Origin: Halomonas sp.
GTDB taxonomy: Bacteria; Pseudomonadota; Gammaproteobacteria; Pseudomonadales; Halomonadaceae
Length of the DNA stretch: 62,055 nucleotides
NCBI RefSeq assembly: GCF_020832045.1
Contig: NZ_JAFIFK010000030.1
Coordinates: forward strand, 1 to 62,055
Reading direction: 5' to 3'
In this document: piece by piece, positions 16,671 through 26,329 of the stretch
Layout: each line of letters starts with the position of its first letter
Numbering within the stretch: position 1 is the first letter of the stretch
Position numbers and translations under genes: made by a program
Notes under the pieces: generated by a model
What the model was told of the DNA's origin: nothing
Database searches by the model: none
What the model saw: the letters and a program-made list of their open reading frames with translations, nothing else

Positions 16671-18197
16671 TCAGTCGAACATTCGACGGTCCACGCCGGC
16701 GGTTTCGAACAGGTAGTCCCGCGATGCGATCAGCTCGTCGCGCAGCCGCGGGATGTCAGCCCCCTGCAGTTGGCCGCGCCATTTGCGAACGCGACCGGCA
16801 ACCAGCACCGTTTCGACGTTGCTGCGCTCCATCAGGGTCACCACCGCGCCGGGCACGTTGTTGAGCGGCGCTACGTTGATAGCTTCGGCGTCGAGCAGGA
16901 TGATGTCCGCCTCCTTGCCCGGGGTCAGCGAGCCTACCCGATGTTCCAGCTTCAGGCCCCTGGCGCCCCCCAGGGTGGCGTAGCGGATCACCTCGCGTGA
17001 CGTCAGCAGTGCCGGCCGCTCTTCCTGGCCCTGCAGCGCCAGTTCGTTGACGAACATGCGCTGCAGCGTCAGCGTCGAGCGCATCTGGGTGAAGAAGTCG
17101 GCGGTCATGGTGCACTCCACGTCGCTGGAAAGCGAAGGCAGTATTCCCAGCTCCGATGTCTTCATCAGCGGCGGCGTGCCGTGGCGCATGGTCATCTCGA
17201 TGGGTACTGCCAGCGATACGTGGGCCCCGGCATCGTGAACCGCCTGCCAGGCCATGTCGCTCATGCCCGTCATATGGATCAGGATGTGGTTTTCCTCGAT
17301 CTTCCCGCTCGCCGCCAGCTCGTCGAAGGTCTCGGCCATGCCGAGACTGCCGACCACGTGATAGGCCAGCGGCAGGTCCAGCTCGTGGGCCAGCGCCCAG
17401 GCCGTCTCGTGGTCGGGCAGGTAGATCTCGCCGCCCATCACCATGGTCATCAGCCCATCGGCCGAGAGCCCTTCACCGGTGGCGAAGTACTGCTCGCGTA
17501 TGCGCCGCGCATCCTGCGGGTATTGGGCATCCTCGCCCTGGCCTTCGAAGTAGCCGAAGACGCTGCGACGAACGCTGTCGCGCAAGGCCTCGATGGCGGC
17601 ATCGGAGTGCTCGGGGCTGTGATGGATCTGGCTGGTGTCCATCACCGTGGTCACCCCGGCGTCGAGCTGACTGAGCGAGCCGAACAGCTCGTTGATGTAG
17701 ACGTCCTCGGGACGATATACCGGCGCCAGCTTGCCGAGGATGTGATCCATGTAGTTGGGCGAGCCTTCCGGCGTGCCGTCGTCGAACATGATGCCGTCGG
17801 CGAGGAAGCTGCGCAGGGCCGTTTCGAACAAGTGGTGATGAGTGTCGATGAATCCCGGCATGACGATGCGGCCCGCGGCATCGATCACCTCGGCATCGCC
17901 TGCGTCCAGTTCTGGGCCGACGGCGACGATGCGGCTGCCTTCGATCAGCACGTCGCCGCGCTCGAAGTCACCCACGCTGTCATCCATGGAGAGTACGTGG
18001 CCACCACGGATCAGCACACGTCGCCCGGCCTCGCCGCTGTGCGCCGGCATGCCGCTGCGGGCTTCGTCGGCGTGGGTGGAGGCGCTGGCGGAAGCGAGCA
18101 GGCCGCCGCCCGCCATGGCGCCGGCACCCGCCGCCAGGGTGCCTTTGAGAAAGTCGCGGCGTGTCGCGCCAGCGCGCGCTTTGCAGAGCTTGCACAT
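16671..18197 (-). CDS. Tat-exported amidohydrolase family protein
   Basis: A 508-residue metal-dependent hydrolase. Residues 1-45 form a twin-arginine signal (TRRDFLKG then a Gly/Ala-rich hydrophobic stretch), so it folds with metal in the cytoplasm before export. The N-terminal beta-sandwich GGHVLSMDD is followed by IDTHHHLFETALR, the HxH metal site; YHVVG and ILIHMTGMSD give further His ligands, and SDVECTM the catalytic Asp. It resembles the chlorohydrolase/TrzN/guanine-deaminase branch, here with HHH instead of the common HTH. The substrate may be an amide or heterocyclic amine. The first residues include CKLC. Confidence 0.82.
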   Translation of the reverse strand: MCKLCKARAGATRRDFLKGTLAAGAGAMAGGGLLASASASTHADEARSGMPAHSGEAGRRVLIRGGHVLSMDDSVGDFERGDVLIEGSRIVAVGPELDAGDAEVIDAAGRIVMPGFIDTHHHLFETALRSFLADGIMFDDGTPEGSPNYMDHILGKLAPVYRPEDVYINELFGSLSQLDAGVTTVMDTSQIHHSPEHSDAAIEALRDSVRRSVFGYFEGQGEDAQYPQDARRIREQYFATGEGLSADGLMTMVMGGEIYLPDHETAWALAHELDLPLAYHVVGSLGMAETFDELAASGKIEENHILIHMTGMSDMAWQAVHDAGAHVSLAVPIEMTMRHGTPPLMKTSELGILPSLSSDVECTMTADFFTQMRSTLTLQRMFVNELALQGQEERPALLTSREVIRYATLGGARGLKLEHRVGSLTPGKEADIILLDAEAINVAPLNNVPGAVVTLMERSNVETVLVAGRVRKWRGQLQGADIPRLRDELIASRDYLFETAGVDRRMFD

Positions 18198-18307
18198 CGT
18201 CTCGTTTCACTCCCGAAGTCGCTTGCAGTCAAACTCAACCTAGGTTCTGGCAGCGCGAAATGCCAAGAAACGGACCTGCAAGAGCGAAGCGGCAGCGTGG
18301 TGAGCCC

Positions 18308-18340
18308 AAAAAAAACCGGCGCCAGGGGGCTGGCGCCGGT
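18308..18340 (-). terminator. Rho-independent terminator of typA
   Basis: An 11-bp perfect stem ACCGGCGCCAG (18315-18325) / CTGGCGCCGGT (18330-18340) with a GGGG loop. On the minus strand it is followed by eight T residues (complement of the A-run 18308-18315). Confidence 0.92.
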
Positions 18341-18359
18341 TCGTGTCCGCGGGGGCGGG

Positions 18360-20207
<1,848 letters not shown>

Positions 20208-20546
20208 AAGGTGTGACTCATCAACGGGAACGCACCTATGTACACATCGAAAGGACGTACCCTAGGCGCGGGGTAGGGGGGTGGTGGCGCATTGTACAGA
20301 TATCGGTGGTTGGGGAATAGCACAACCTGGCGATATGGCGCGTATCAGGCCTGTGTATCGGCATGCTCCCATGCACAAGGCGCGGACGGAATGATGCTTG
20401 GCTCGGCGACGACTGGGCTGTGCGTATGACGATGAGGTGGGGAAAATGAGCGAAAGTGCACGTAGATACTTTTGTACACTTATCAACACACTGGGTAACT
20501 TACCCTATCGCTGAGAGGTTCACCCCCGTCCTCTGGAGTCTGCTCG
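20208..20546. other. Intergenic region between typA and the glycosyltransferase-like gene
   Basis: About 340 bases holding the divergent promoters. I see no convincing ORF, repeat or RNA structure. GGAG at 20534-20537 serves the gene at 20547. Confidence 0.5.
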
Positions 20547-21152
20547 ATGCCCTTAGCCAGCGTCTTCATCGATGCCCGGTCCGCAGGTGCGAAGTTGCCG
20601 CGCCACCTGGTCACTGTCGAACAAGCGGCGAGCAAATGGAAGGGCAGCCATGAAGTGCTGCTGGTGGACGATACCGGAGATCGGCGTCTTCCGCCCTTGG
20701 CCCATCGGCACCAGGCACGATTGCTGTCGACCACTTCTCCCCTGCTGGGGAGTCGACTCAACGCTGCCGTCGCTGCCAGCCAGGGTGAACGCTTGCTGTT
20801 TCCCGGAACGCTGACCCGCGATGAGCTGGTGTGGTTGGGCGAAAGCCTGTCGGCTGACGAGCGGGGCCTCCTCTGTGATGCGGCCGTCATGCGACGCAAA
20901 CGCCGGGGGCGGCTACAGCGCTGGTGGAGCTGGCTCACACGTGCCACCACTCGGGATACCTTCTGGGTGGCGCGGGATTGGTTCGAGCGTATCGGGGGCT
21001 TCGACCCGCAGCTCGACAGCGAAGCGCTGAGCGACCTGCTCGAGCGGTTGCGAGCATGTGGTGCGAATGTCTGCTACTCGGGCAATGCCGGGGCAGAACG
21101 CAAAGCACTGTGCCCACCGCAAGGTGGGCACAGTCGAGTTGGCAGGGAGTAA
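20547..21152 (+). CDS. Glycosyltransferase-like protein, probably degenerate
   Basis: A 201-residue protein. The part around TFWVARDWFERIGGFDPQL followed by LSDLLERLRACGANV resembles the acceptor-side end of family 2 glycosyltransferases, where an aromatic residue and GGFD precede an acidic block. The usual nucleotide-binding DxD region is not clear, and the protein is shorter than most enzymes of the family, so it may be inactive or a divergent relative. The ATG at 20547 has GGAG nine bases upstream. Its last 15 codons lie inside a strong hairpin at 21108-21133, which suggests the end of the gene has been overtaken by a terminator. Confidence 0.6.
   Translation: MPLASVFIDARSAGAKLPRHLVTVEQAASKWKGSHEVLLVDDTGDRRLPPLAHRHQARLLSTTSPLLGSRLNAAVAASQGERLLFPGTLTRDELVWLGESLSADERGLLCDAAVMRRKRRGRLQRWWSWLTRATTRDTFWVARDWFERIGGFDPQLDSEALSDLLERLRACGANVCYSGNAGAERKALCPPQGGHSRVGRE
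21108..21133. terminator. Hairpin between convergent genes, inside the glycosyltransferase-like ORF
   Basis: An 11-bp perfect stem CTGTGCCCACC / GGTGGGCACAG with a GCAA tetraloop. It lacks a T-run in either direction, so termination is plausible but not certain; it may also protect transcript 3' ends. Confidence 0.6.
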
Positions 21153-21161
21153 CCGCCAGGC

Positions 21162-22133
21162 TCAATCGTCTTCGGGTACGCCACCCATCCTCTCGAGCAG
21201 CTGACGATAGTTTTCCGACTGGGCGTAGAGCATCTCGGTCGCCACCTCTTCACCACGGAAGTGCACCGGCATCAGGATGCGCTCTTCGGTGATTTCGATG
21301 AAACGCTCATCCTGGGTAGCGGCTTCCAGCGCTTCCGCCAAGCGCTCGACGTGGGCATCCGGAGTGTTTTTCGGTACTACCACGACACGGAAGTCCGAGG
21401 TATCGAGATCGTAACCGGCCTCTTCCAGCGTCGGTGCATCGGGGAAGGCGAACAGGCGCTCTCCATCCATGCTCAGCAGCACCGGCATCTCCCCGGTTTC
21501 GGCGTAGCCGGAGTGCGTGCCGCCGCTGTAACCGAAAGCGACATCGCCGGAGAGGATCAGTGGTGCCATGCCTGCACCGCCGGAAGTGGGCACGATGCGC
21601 AGATCCAGGCCTTCCTGTTCCATGATGTATTCGATTACCAGCCGGTCCAGTGCATGCTGGGTGGCATAGCTGGTGCCCGGGTTTTCACGTGCATACTCCA
21701 CCAGCTCTTCCCAGCTGTCGCCGAACGGGCGGTTTTCGCCAGTCACGATGGCATGCTGCACGGTAGTGATGCTGGCCACGTAGCGGAAGTCATCCAGGCT
21801 GAAGTCGGTGTCGTGGGCATGCGGAGCGAAGGTGAGGGTGCCGTTGGTACCGGCGTAGACGAAGGTGTGCCCCTCGTCCTGATTGTTCATCAGGCGTGTC
21901 AGCGACACGGCCCCGCCGGCCCCCGGCTGGTTGACCACGTTGACCGGCTGACCCAGCTCCTCCTCGAGTACGTTGGCCAGCACGCGAGCCTGGATGTCGG
22001 TCGAGCCACCCGCACCGAAACCCACCACCAGGGTCAGCGGCTTGGTTGGGAATTCATCGGCCTGTGCCATACCGGCCGCACCGAGAAGCATGGTGGCGGA
22101 AAGCACCGCCGTGCTGATCGTCTTCAATTTCAT
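21162..22133 (-). CDS. Bug/TctC family periplasmic binding protein
   Basis: A 323-residue solute receptor of the tripartite tricarboxylate transporter (TTT) type. The signal peptide ends MAQA-DEFP; FPTKPLTLVVGFGAGGSTDIQARVLA is the standard opening, with the two loops that bind a carboxylate ligand. Bug proteins bind citrate, glutamate, aromatic acids or nicotinate. No TctA or TctB membrane subunit lies nearby, so it is an orphan receptor, as is common in this family, perhaps sensing or borrowing a transporter encoded elsewhere. Confidence 0.88.
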   Translation of the reverse strand: MKLKTISTAVLSATMLLGAAGMAQADEFPTKPLTLVVGFGAGGSTDIQARVLANVLEEELGQPVNVVNQPGAGGAVSLTRLMNNQDEGHTFVYAGTNGTLTFAPHAHDTDFSLDDFRYVASITTVQHAIVTGENRPFGDSWEELVEYARENPGTSYATQHALDRLVIEYIMEQEGLDLRIVPTSGGAGMAPLILSGDVAFGYSGGTHSGYAETGEMPVLLSMDGERLFAFPDAPTLEEAGYDLDTSDFRVVVVPKNTPDAHVERLAEALEAATQDERFIEITEERILMPVHFRGEEVATEMLYAQSENYRQLLERMGGVPEDD

Positions 22134-22491
22134 TGTTGTACCCTCTTGTTATGGTTGCGCCTCTCGGTTCGGGAGGCGCTTGTTGTCAGGCGCTGGCGGT
22201 CGTCCCCCCGCTGCGCCTGTGGTGCCGTTGCTCCCGAACTCCGGGAGGTCGTACGGAATCGCGTTAGGCCTCAGGCCATTGGTGCTGCGTCATACTCAGC
22301 GTTTTTTTCTGAAACTCTCCCGCCATGTCGAATTTTTTTACTGAAGAAGGGTGAGTTAAGCACACTATGCGCTGACCTGAGCCATCTCAATCCTGGTGTT
22401 CGACGCTCATTCAACGTAGGCGGTCGCTCATTGGCTCGTAGAGCACCTCCCGGAAGCGAGTCAGGACTGGCTCTCAAAGGGTGGGTTTTTA
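22134..22491. other. Intergenic region upstream of the glnA control region
   Basis: About 360 bases. A hairpin GCGCCTC/GAGGCGC lies near the 5' leader of the Bug gene (about 22156-22179). TTTTTTT tracts occur near 22303 and 22334. I see no gene here. Confidence 0.45.
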
Positions 22492-22665
22492 TGTTCTATT
22501 TTGGTGCAAATTAAAAATATGTGTTCTTTCATGGTGCACGAATTGCCTCTCGATGGCGCAGATACGCTGCGTAATAAATTTCCGCAACAGCGTGGTGCAC
22601 TGGGATTATTGGCTATTGTCGTTTGAATACAGCAACCTGGGAGTATTGAGGGCGTTGATGGTGCA
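22492..22665 (+). promoter_or_regulatory. Four NtrC-type boxes upstream of glnA
   Basis: The half-site TGGTGCA occurs exactly four times in 165 bases: 22502-22508, 22532-22538, 22593-22599 and 22659-22665. With their left arms they give TGTTCTA-TTT-TGGTGCA, TGTTCTT-TCA-TGGTGCA, CGCAACA-GCG-TGGTGCA and a poor fourth, compared with the enteric NtrC consensus TGCACCA-N3-TGGTGCA. The first two are spaced 30 bases, about three helical turns, as in a classical NtrC enhancer. They lie about 30-200 bases before the predicted start of transcription. Confidence 0.8.
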
Positions 22666-22668
22666 AAT

Positions 22669-22684
22669 TGGCACGCTACCTGCA
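22669..22684 (+). promoter_or_regulatory. Sigma-54 promoter of glnA
   Basis: TGGCACGCTACCTGCA has GG and GC separated by ten bases, matching the -24/-12 consensus TGGCAC-N5-TTGCA with one change. Transcription should start near 22696, giving a leader of about 128 bases. Confidence 0.85.
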
Positions 22685-22823
22685 TTAGGTTGGCCAGCGC
22701 CATGTTCGTGCATGGTGAACGTGGGCAGTCGAGTTGCCTACGTGCTACAACACATGCTGGAACGAACCAGCGCAGTGGGCTTCAGCCAAACGAATCGAGC
22801 CACAGCTCTAACGGAGGACACCA

Positions 22824-24230
22824 ATGTCAGCCAAGACTCTCGCCCTGATCGAAGAACATGATGTGAAGTGGGTAGACCTGCGTTTCACCGATACGCGGGG
22901 CAAGGAACAGCACGTCACCATTCCCGCCCGTGACGTGAACGAGGAGTTCTTCGAGAACGGCCAGATGTTCGACGGCTCCTCCATCCATGGCTGGAAGGGC
23001 ATCAACGAGTCGGACATGATCCTGCGTCCGGAAGACGGTACCGCTTTCCTCGACCCGTTCACCGAAGATGCCACCCTGGTGGTGCGTTGCGACATCATCG
23101 AGCCGGCCACCATGCAGGGCTACGAGCGCGATCCGCGCTCCATCGCCAAGCGTGCCGAGGCCTACCTGCAGTCTACCGGCCTGGGCGATACCGCCTTCTT
23201 CGGCCCGGAGCCCGAATTCTTCATCTTCGACGAGGTGCATTGGAAGGCCGATATCGAAGGCGCCATGTACAAGATCACCTCCGAAGAGGGTGCCTGGTCT
23301 ACCGACCGTCAGGTCGAAGGCGGCAACCTGGCGCACCGTCCGCGCGTCAAGGGCGGCTACTTCCCGGTTCCCCCGGTCGACAGCTTCCACGATATTCGCG
23401 GCGCGATGTGCAACACCCTGGAAGCCATTGGCCAGACCGTCGAAGTGCACCACCACGAGGTCGCCAACGCCGGCCAGAACGAGATCGGCGTCAAGTTCAA
23501 CACCCTGGTGAAGAAGGCCGACGAAGTTCAGGAAATGAAGTATGTGATCCACAACGTGGCTCACGCCTACGGCAAGACCGCTACCTTCATGCCCAAGCCG
23601 CTGGTCGGCGACAACGGCAGTGGCATGCACGTACACCAGTCCTTCTGGAAGGATGGTCAGAACCAGTTCGCCGGCGACCAGTACGCCGGTCTGTCTGAAA
23701 TGGCGCTCTAATACATCGGCGGCATCATCAAGCACGCCCGTGCTCTGAACGCTTTCACCAACGCTTCCACCAACTCCTACAAGCGTCTGGTGCCGGGCTT
23801 CGAGGCGCCGGTCATGCTGGCCTACAGCGCCCGTAACCGCTCTGCGTCCATCCGCATTCCGTACACCGCGAGCCCGAAGGGCAAGCGTGTCGAGGCTCGC
23901 TTCCCCGACCCGACCGCCAACCCCTACCTGGCCTTCGCCGCCATGCTGATGGCCGGTATCGACGGTATCAAGAACAAGATCCACCCCGGCGATGCCATGG
24001 ACAAGAACCTCTATGACCTGCCGCCGGAAGAGGGCAAGCTGGTGCCGACCGTCGCCAACAGCCTGGATCAGGCGCTCGAGGCGCTGGACGCTGATCGTGC
24101 ATTCCTCACTGAAGGCGGCGTGTTCACCGACGATATGATCGATGCCTACATCGAACTGAAGATGGAAGACGTCGAGCGTATCCGCATGACCACGCACCCG
24201 ATCGAGTTCGACATGTACTACAGCTGCTAA
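22824..24230 (+). pseudogene. glnA: Glutamine synthetase type I, interrupted by an in-frame TAA
   Basis: The 469-codon frame matches GlnA of E. coli (469 residues), the dodecameric enzyme making glutamine from glutamate, ammonia and [56 protein letters not shown] and the adenylylation site NLYDLPPEE (Tyr397, same number as in E. coli) are all present. Codon 296 (23709-23711) is TAA, giving ALSTOP-YIGG where relatives have ALYYIGG; a single change from TAT restores the sequence. The downstream frame is intact to the TAA at 24228-24230. The truncated 295-residue product would lack part of the active site and should be inactive. GGAGG precedes the ATG. Confidence 0.9.
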
Positions 24231-24280
24231 TATCGCAGCCTGGACGGCTGGACGAGCTTGCCTCGCCAGCCGGCACCAGC

Positions 24281-24311
24281 AAGGGGCTCCGCATCGCGGC
24301 GCCCCTTTTTT
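24281..24311 (+). terminator. Rho-independent terminator of glnA
   Basis: AAGGGGCTCCGC / GCGGCGCCCCTT forms a 12-bp stem with one G-T pair and a three-base loop, followed by six T residues. Confidence 0.92.
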
Positions 24312-24407
24312 GTCGTACACTGGAGCGGAACGTTACGTTACCTTTTGCCGACTCCGGCATGCCCGGCTCGGCTGGCCGTTGCGATACTAAGCCCAAGGGG
24401 TGAGTCC

Positions 24408-24977
24408 ATGCTCAAGCCGATCGTGTCTTGCCTGCTGGGGCTGTTAGTGGCGCATTCGACGCTGGCTACGACCATCTATCGCACCACCGATGCTCAGGGC
24501 AACGTAGTCTTCACCGATGATCCCAACCGCGGCGGCGAGCCGGTCGAACTGGCACCGCTGACCGTCATCCCCGCGCAGGTCGAGGGGCGCCAGGCCGAGC
24601 CGTCTCGGGTGGAGAGCGTCGCCCCGCGCGCGAGCCAGCGGCCGGGCCAGCCCTTCATGCCCTACGACGCCTTCCGCATTCATTCGCCGGCGCATGGAGG
24701 CGATCTCCCCGCGAGCCAGGCAGGAAACCTGCAGGTGGAGCTGGCCATCGAGCCCGAGCTGCGGCCCGATCACCGCGTGCGGCTGGTGATCGATGGCCAG
24801 GTCAGTCAAACCGCCATGCATACCCGAGTCTTCATGCTGAACAATCTCCCTCGTGGCGAATACGTGCTCCAGGCTGAGCTGCTCGATGCTCAAGGCCTGG
24901 TAAGACACCGTACGGCGCCGGTAAGCCTTCATGTGCAGCGAGCCAATGGCGTACTGCCCCAGGGAGGCGGTAGCTGA
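24408..24977 (+). CDS. DUF4124 domain secreted protein
   Basis: A 189-residue exported protein. The signal peptide MLKPIVSCLLGLLVAHSTLA is followed by TTIYRTTDAQGNVVFTDDP, the DUF4124 signature, a small beta-rich domain of unknown function common in gammaproteobacterial envelopes. A proline-rich linker leads to a C-terminal beta-sandwich-like part (VRLVIDGQVSQ, RGEYVLQAELLDAQG). The ATG at 24408 has AAGGGG upstream; the longer open frame to 24258 runs into the glnA terminator. In Pseudomonas relatives the same domain also sits between glnA and ntrB, but no role in nitrogen control is established. Confidence 0.85.
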   Translation: MLKPIVSCLLGLLVAHSTLATTIYRTTDAQGNVVFTDDPNRGGEPVELAPLTVIPAQVEGRQAEPSRVESVAPRASQRPGQPFMPYDAFRIHSPAHGGDLPASQAGNLQVELAIEPELRPDHRVRLVIDGQVSQTAMHTRVFMLNNLPRGEYVLQAELLDAQGLVRHRTAPVSLHVQRANGVLPQGGGS

Positions 24978-25036
24978 GAGCTCTCTGCTCCGTTTCGTGC
25001 AGCTCATAGATTTTATGCCTTCATGGGGCGCGGCCT

Positions 25037-25104
25037 TGCACCATGAAGGAGGGTGGCGGTGCTACCCAGGCTGGCGGTAAGCTCTGCTGCACCGATATGG
25101 TGCA
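25037..25104 (+). promoter_or_regulatory. NtrC boxes upstream of ntrB
   Basis: TGCACCGATATGGTGCA (25088-25104) matches the NtrC consensus TGCACCA-N3-TGGTGCA at 13 of 14 fixed positions. A single half-site TGCACCA lies 51 bases upstream (25037-25043). The main box is centred about 90 bases before the predicted transcription start. Confidence 0.85.
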
Positions 25105-25124
25105 CAAGCGGCAGCGGGATACGC

Positions 25125-25156
25125 CCCGAAACGGCGCCACGCCGCGCCGTTTCGGG
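25125..25156 (+). repeat. Perfect 13-bp inverted repeat next to the ntrB promoter
   Basis: CCCGAAACGGCGC (25125-25137) pairs fully with GCGCCGTTTCGGG (25144-25156) across a six-base loop. It ends one base before the -24 element. It may stop read-through from the DUF4124 gene, although it has no T-run, or act as a DNA element. Confidence 0.75.
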
Positions 25157-25157
25157 T

Positions 25158-25173
25158 TGGCGCACTTCTTGCT
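25158..25173 (+). promoter_or_regulatory. Sigma-54 promoter of ntrBC
   Basis: TGGCGCACTTCTTGCT has GG and GC ten bases apart and an intact TTGC -12 box. Transcription should start near 25185. With the NtrC box this predicts autoregulation of ntrBC. Confidence 0.85.
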
Positions 25174-25282
25174 TGGTATGTTCAGCCCCGGGATAGCACA
25201 GTCGCGGCGAAGTTTATGCATGCGCCAACAAGAGGCAAGTGCCGCGCACAGCTCCCATGCATTCACCAAGGGAAGGTCGTAA

Positions 25283-26329
25283 ATGTACCGACGCCTGATG
25301 GAACATCTCACCACGGCGGTGCTGTTGTTGGACGAAGAGCTGCGGCTGAGCTGGATGAATCCGGCGGCCGAAGCCCTGCTGGCGGTCAGCCTGGGCCGGG
25401 TCAAGGGGCTTGGTTTGGCGGCCTTGCTTGCCGAAGACGACGGCATGGGCGAGGTATTGGCCAAGGCGCGTGACGAACAGCACCCCTTCACCCAGCGCGA
25501 GGTGCGCCTGGCGCTGCTGGGTGGTACGACGACCACCATCGACTATACGGTCACACCGCTCTCCACGGAGGAGCTGCTGGTGGAGATGGAGCCCCGCGAC
25601 CGGCTGCTGCGCATCTCCCGCGAGGAGGCCCTGCTCAATCGGCAGGAAGCGATCAAGGTGCTGTCGCGCGGCCTGGCACATGAAGTGAAGAATCCGCTCG
25701 GCGGGATCCGCGGCGCTGCACAACTGCTGGAGCGTGATCTGGACGACCCTGCCTTGCAGGAGTTCACTCGCATCATCGTCGAGGAAGTCGACCGGCTGCG
25801 TGACCTGGTCGATAGCATGCTCGGTCCCAACAAGCTGGTACGGCATGAGCCGCTCAATATTCACAAGGTGCTGGAGCGCGTCCGTACCCTACTCATTGCC
25901 GAGACGCCCAGCGTGACCGTCGAGCGCGATTACGATCCCAGCTTGCCCGACTTTCCTGGTGACGAGGCTCAGATGATTCAGGCGGTGCTCAACGTGGCGC
26001 GTAACGCCGTGGAAGCCATGACCGGTGCCGAGACCGTAGCGCCAAGCTTGCTGATGCGCACACGAGCGCGTCGCCAGTTCACCCTGGGCGCCGAGCGCCA
26101 TCGCCTTGTCTGCGAGGTAGCGCTGATCGACAACGGCCCCGGCGTTCCCGAGAGCCTGCAGGAAACCCTTTTCTATCCCATGGTATCGGGGCGTGCCGAC
26201 GGCAGTGGACTGGGACTGTCCATTGCCCAGGGCATCCTGCATCAGCACCAGGGCCTTATCGAGTGCGATTCCCGCCCCGGTCATACCGAATTCCGTCTGC
26301 TTATTCCATTGGAGAGGCGCCATGACTGA
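25283..26329 (+). CDS. ntrB: Nitrogen regulation sensor histidine kinase NtrB
   Basis: A 348-residue cytoplasmic kinase that phosphorylates or dephosphorylates NtrC according to PII signalling. An N-terminal PAS domain (about 5-110) is followed by the H-box LAHEVKNPLGG with His133, the N-box NVARNAVEAM, and the ATP lid DNGPGVPE and GSGLGLSIAQG. There are no membrane segments, as expected. The ATG at 25283 follows AAGGGAAGG. It overlaps ntrC by eight bases, so the two are translated together. A dedicated sigma-54 promoter lies upstream. Confidence 0.95.
   Translation: MYRRLMEHLTTAVLLLDEELRLSWMNPAAEALLAVSLGRVKGLGLAALLAEDDGMGEVLAKARDEQHPFTQREVRLALLGGTTTTIDYTVTPLSTEELLVEMEPRDRLLRISREEALLNRQEAIKVLSRGLAHEVKNPLGGIRGAAQLLERDLDDPALQEFTRIIVEEVDRLRDLVDSMLGPNKLVRHEPLNIHKVLERVRTLLIAETPSVTVERDYDPSLPDFPGDEAQMIQAVLNVARNAVEAMTGAETVAPSLLMRTRARRQFTLGAERHRLVCEVALIDNGPGVPESLQETLFYPMVSGRADGSGLGLSIAQGILHQHQGLIECDSRPGHTEFRLLIPLERRHD

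Larger units (their letters stand above)
24978..25282 (+). other. Control region upstream of ntrBC
   Basis: 305 bases without a gene. They hold an NtrC box, a perfect 13-bp palindrome and a sigma-54 promoter, described separately. I see no ORF of note. Confidence 0.7.

Noticed and set aside
23709..23711. Recoding of the glnA TAA (selenocysteine, pyrrolysine or read-through)
   Set aside because: Selenocysteine uses TGA and pyrrolysine TAG. No hairpin or slippery context is evident, and relatives have plain Tyr, so a mutation or read error is simpler.
22827..24320. A 497-codon open frame antisense to glnA
   Set aside because: It mirrors the GC-rich third positions of glnA, has no family features and lacks a ribosome binding site. 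It is a shadow frame.
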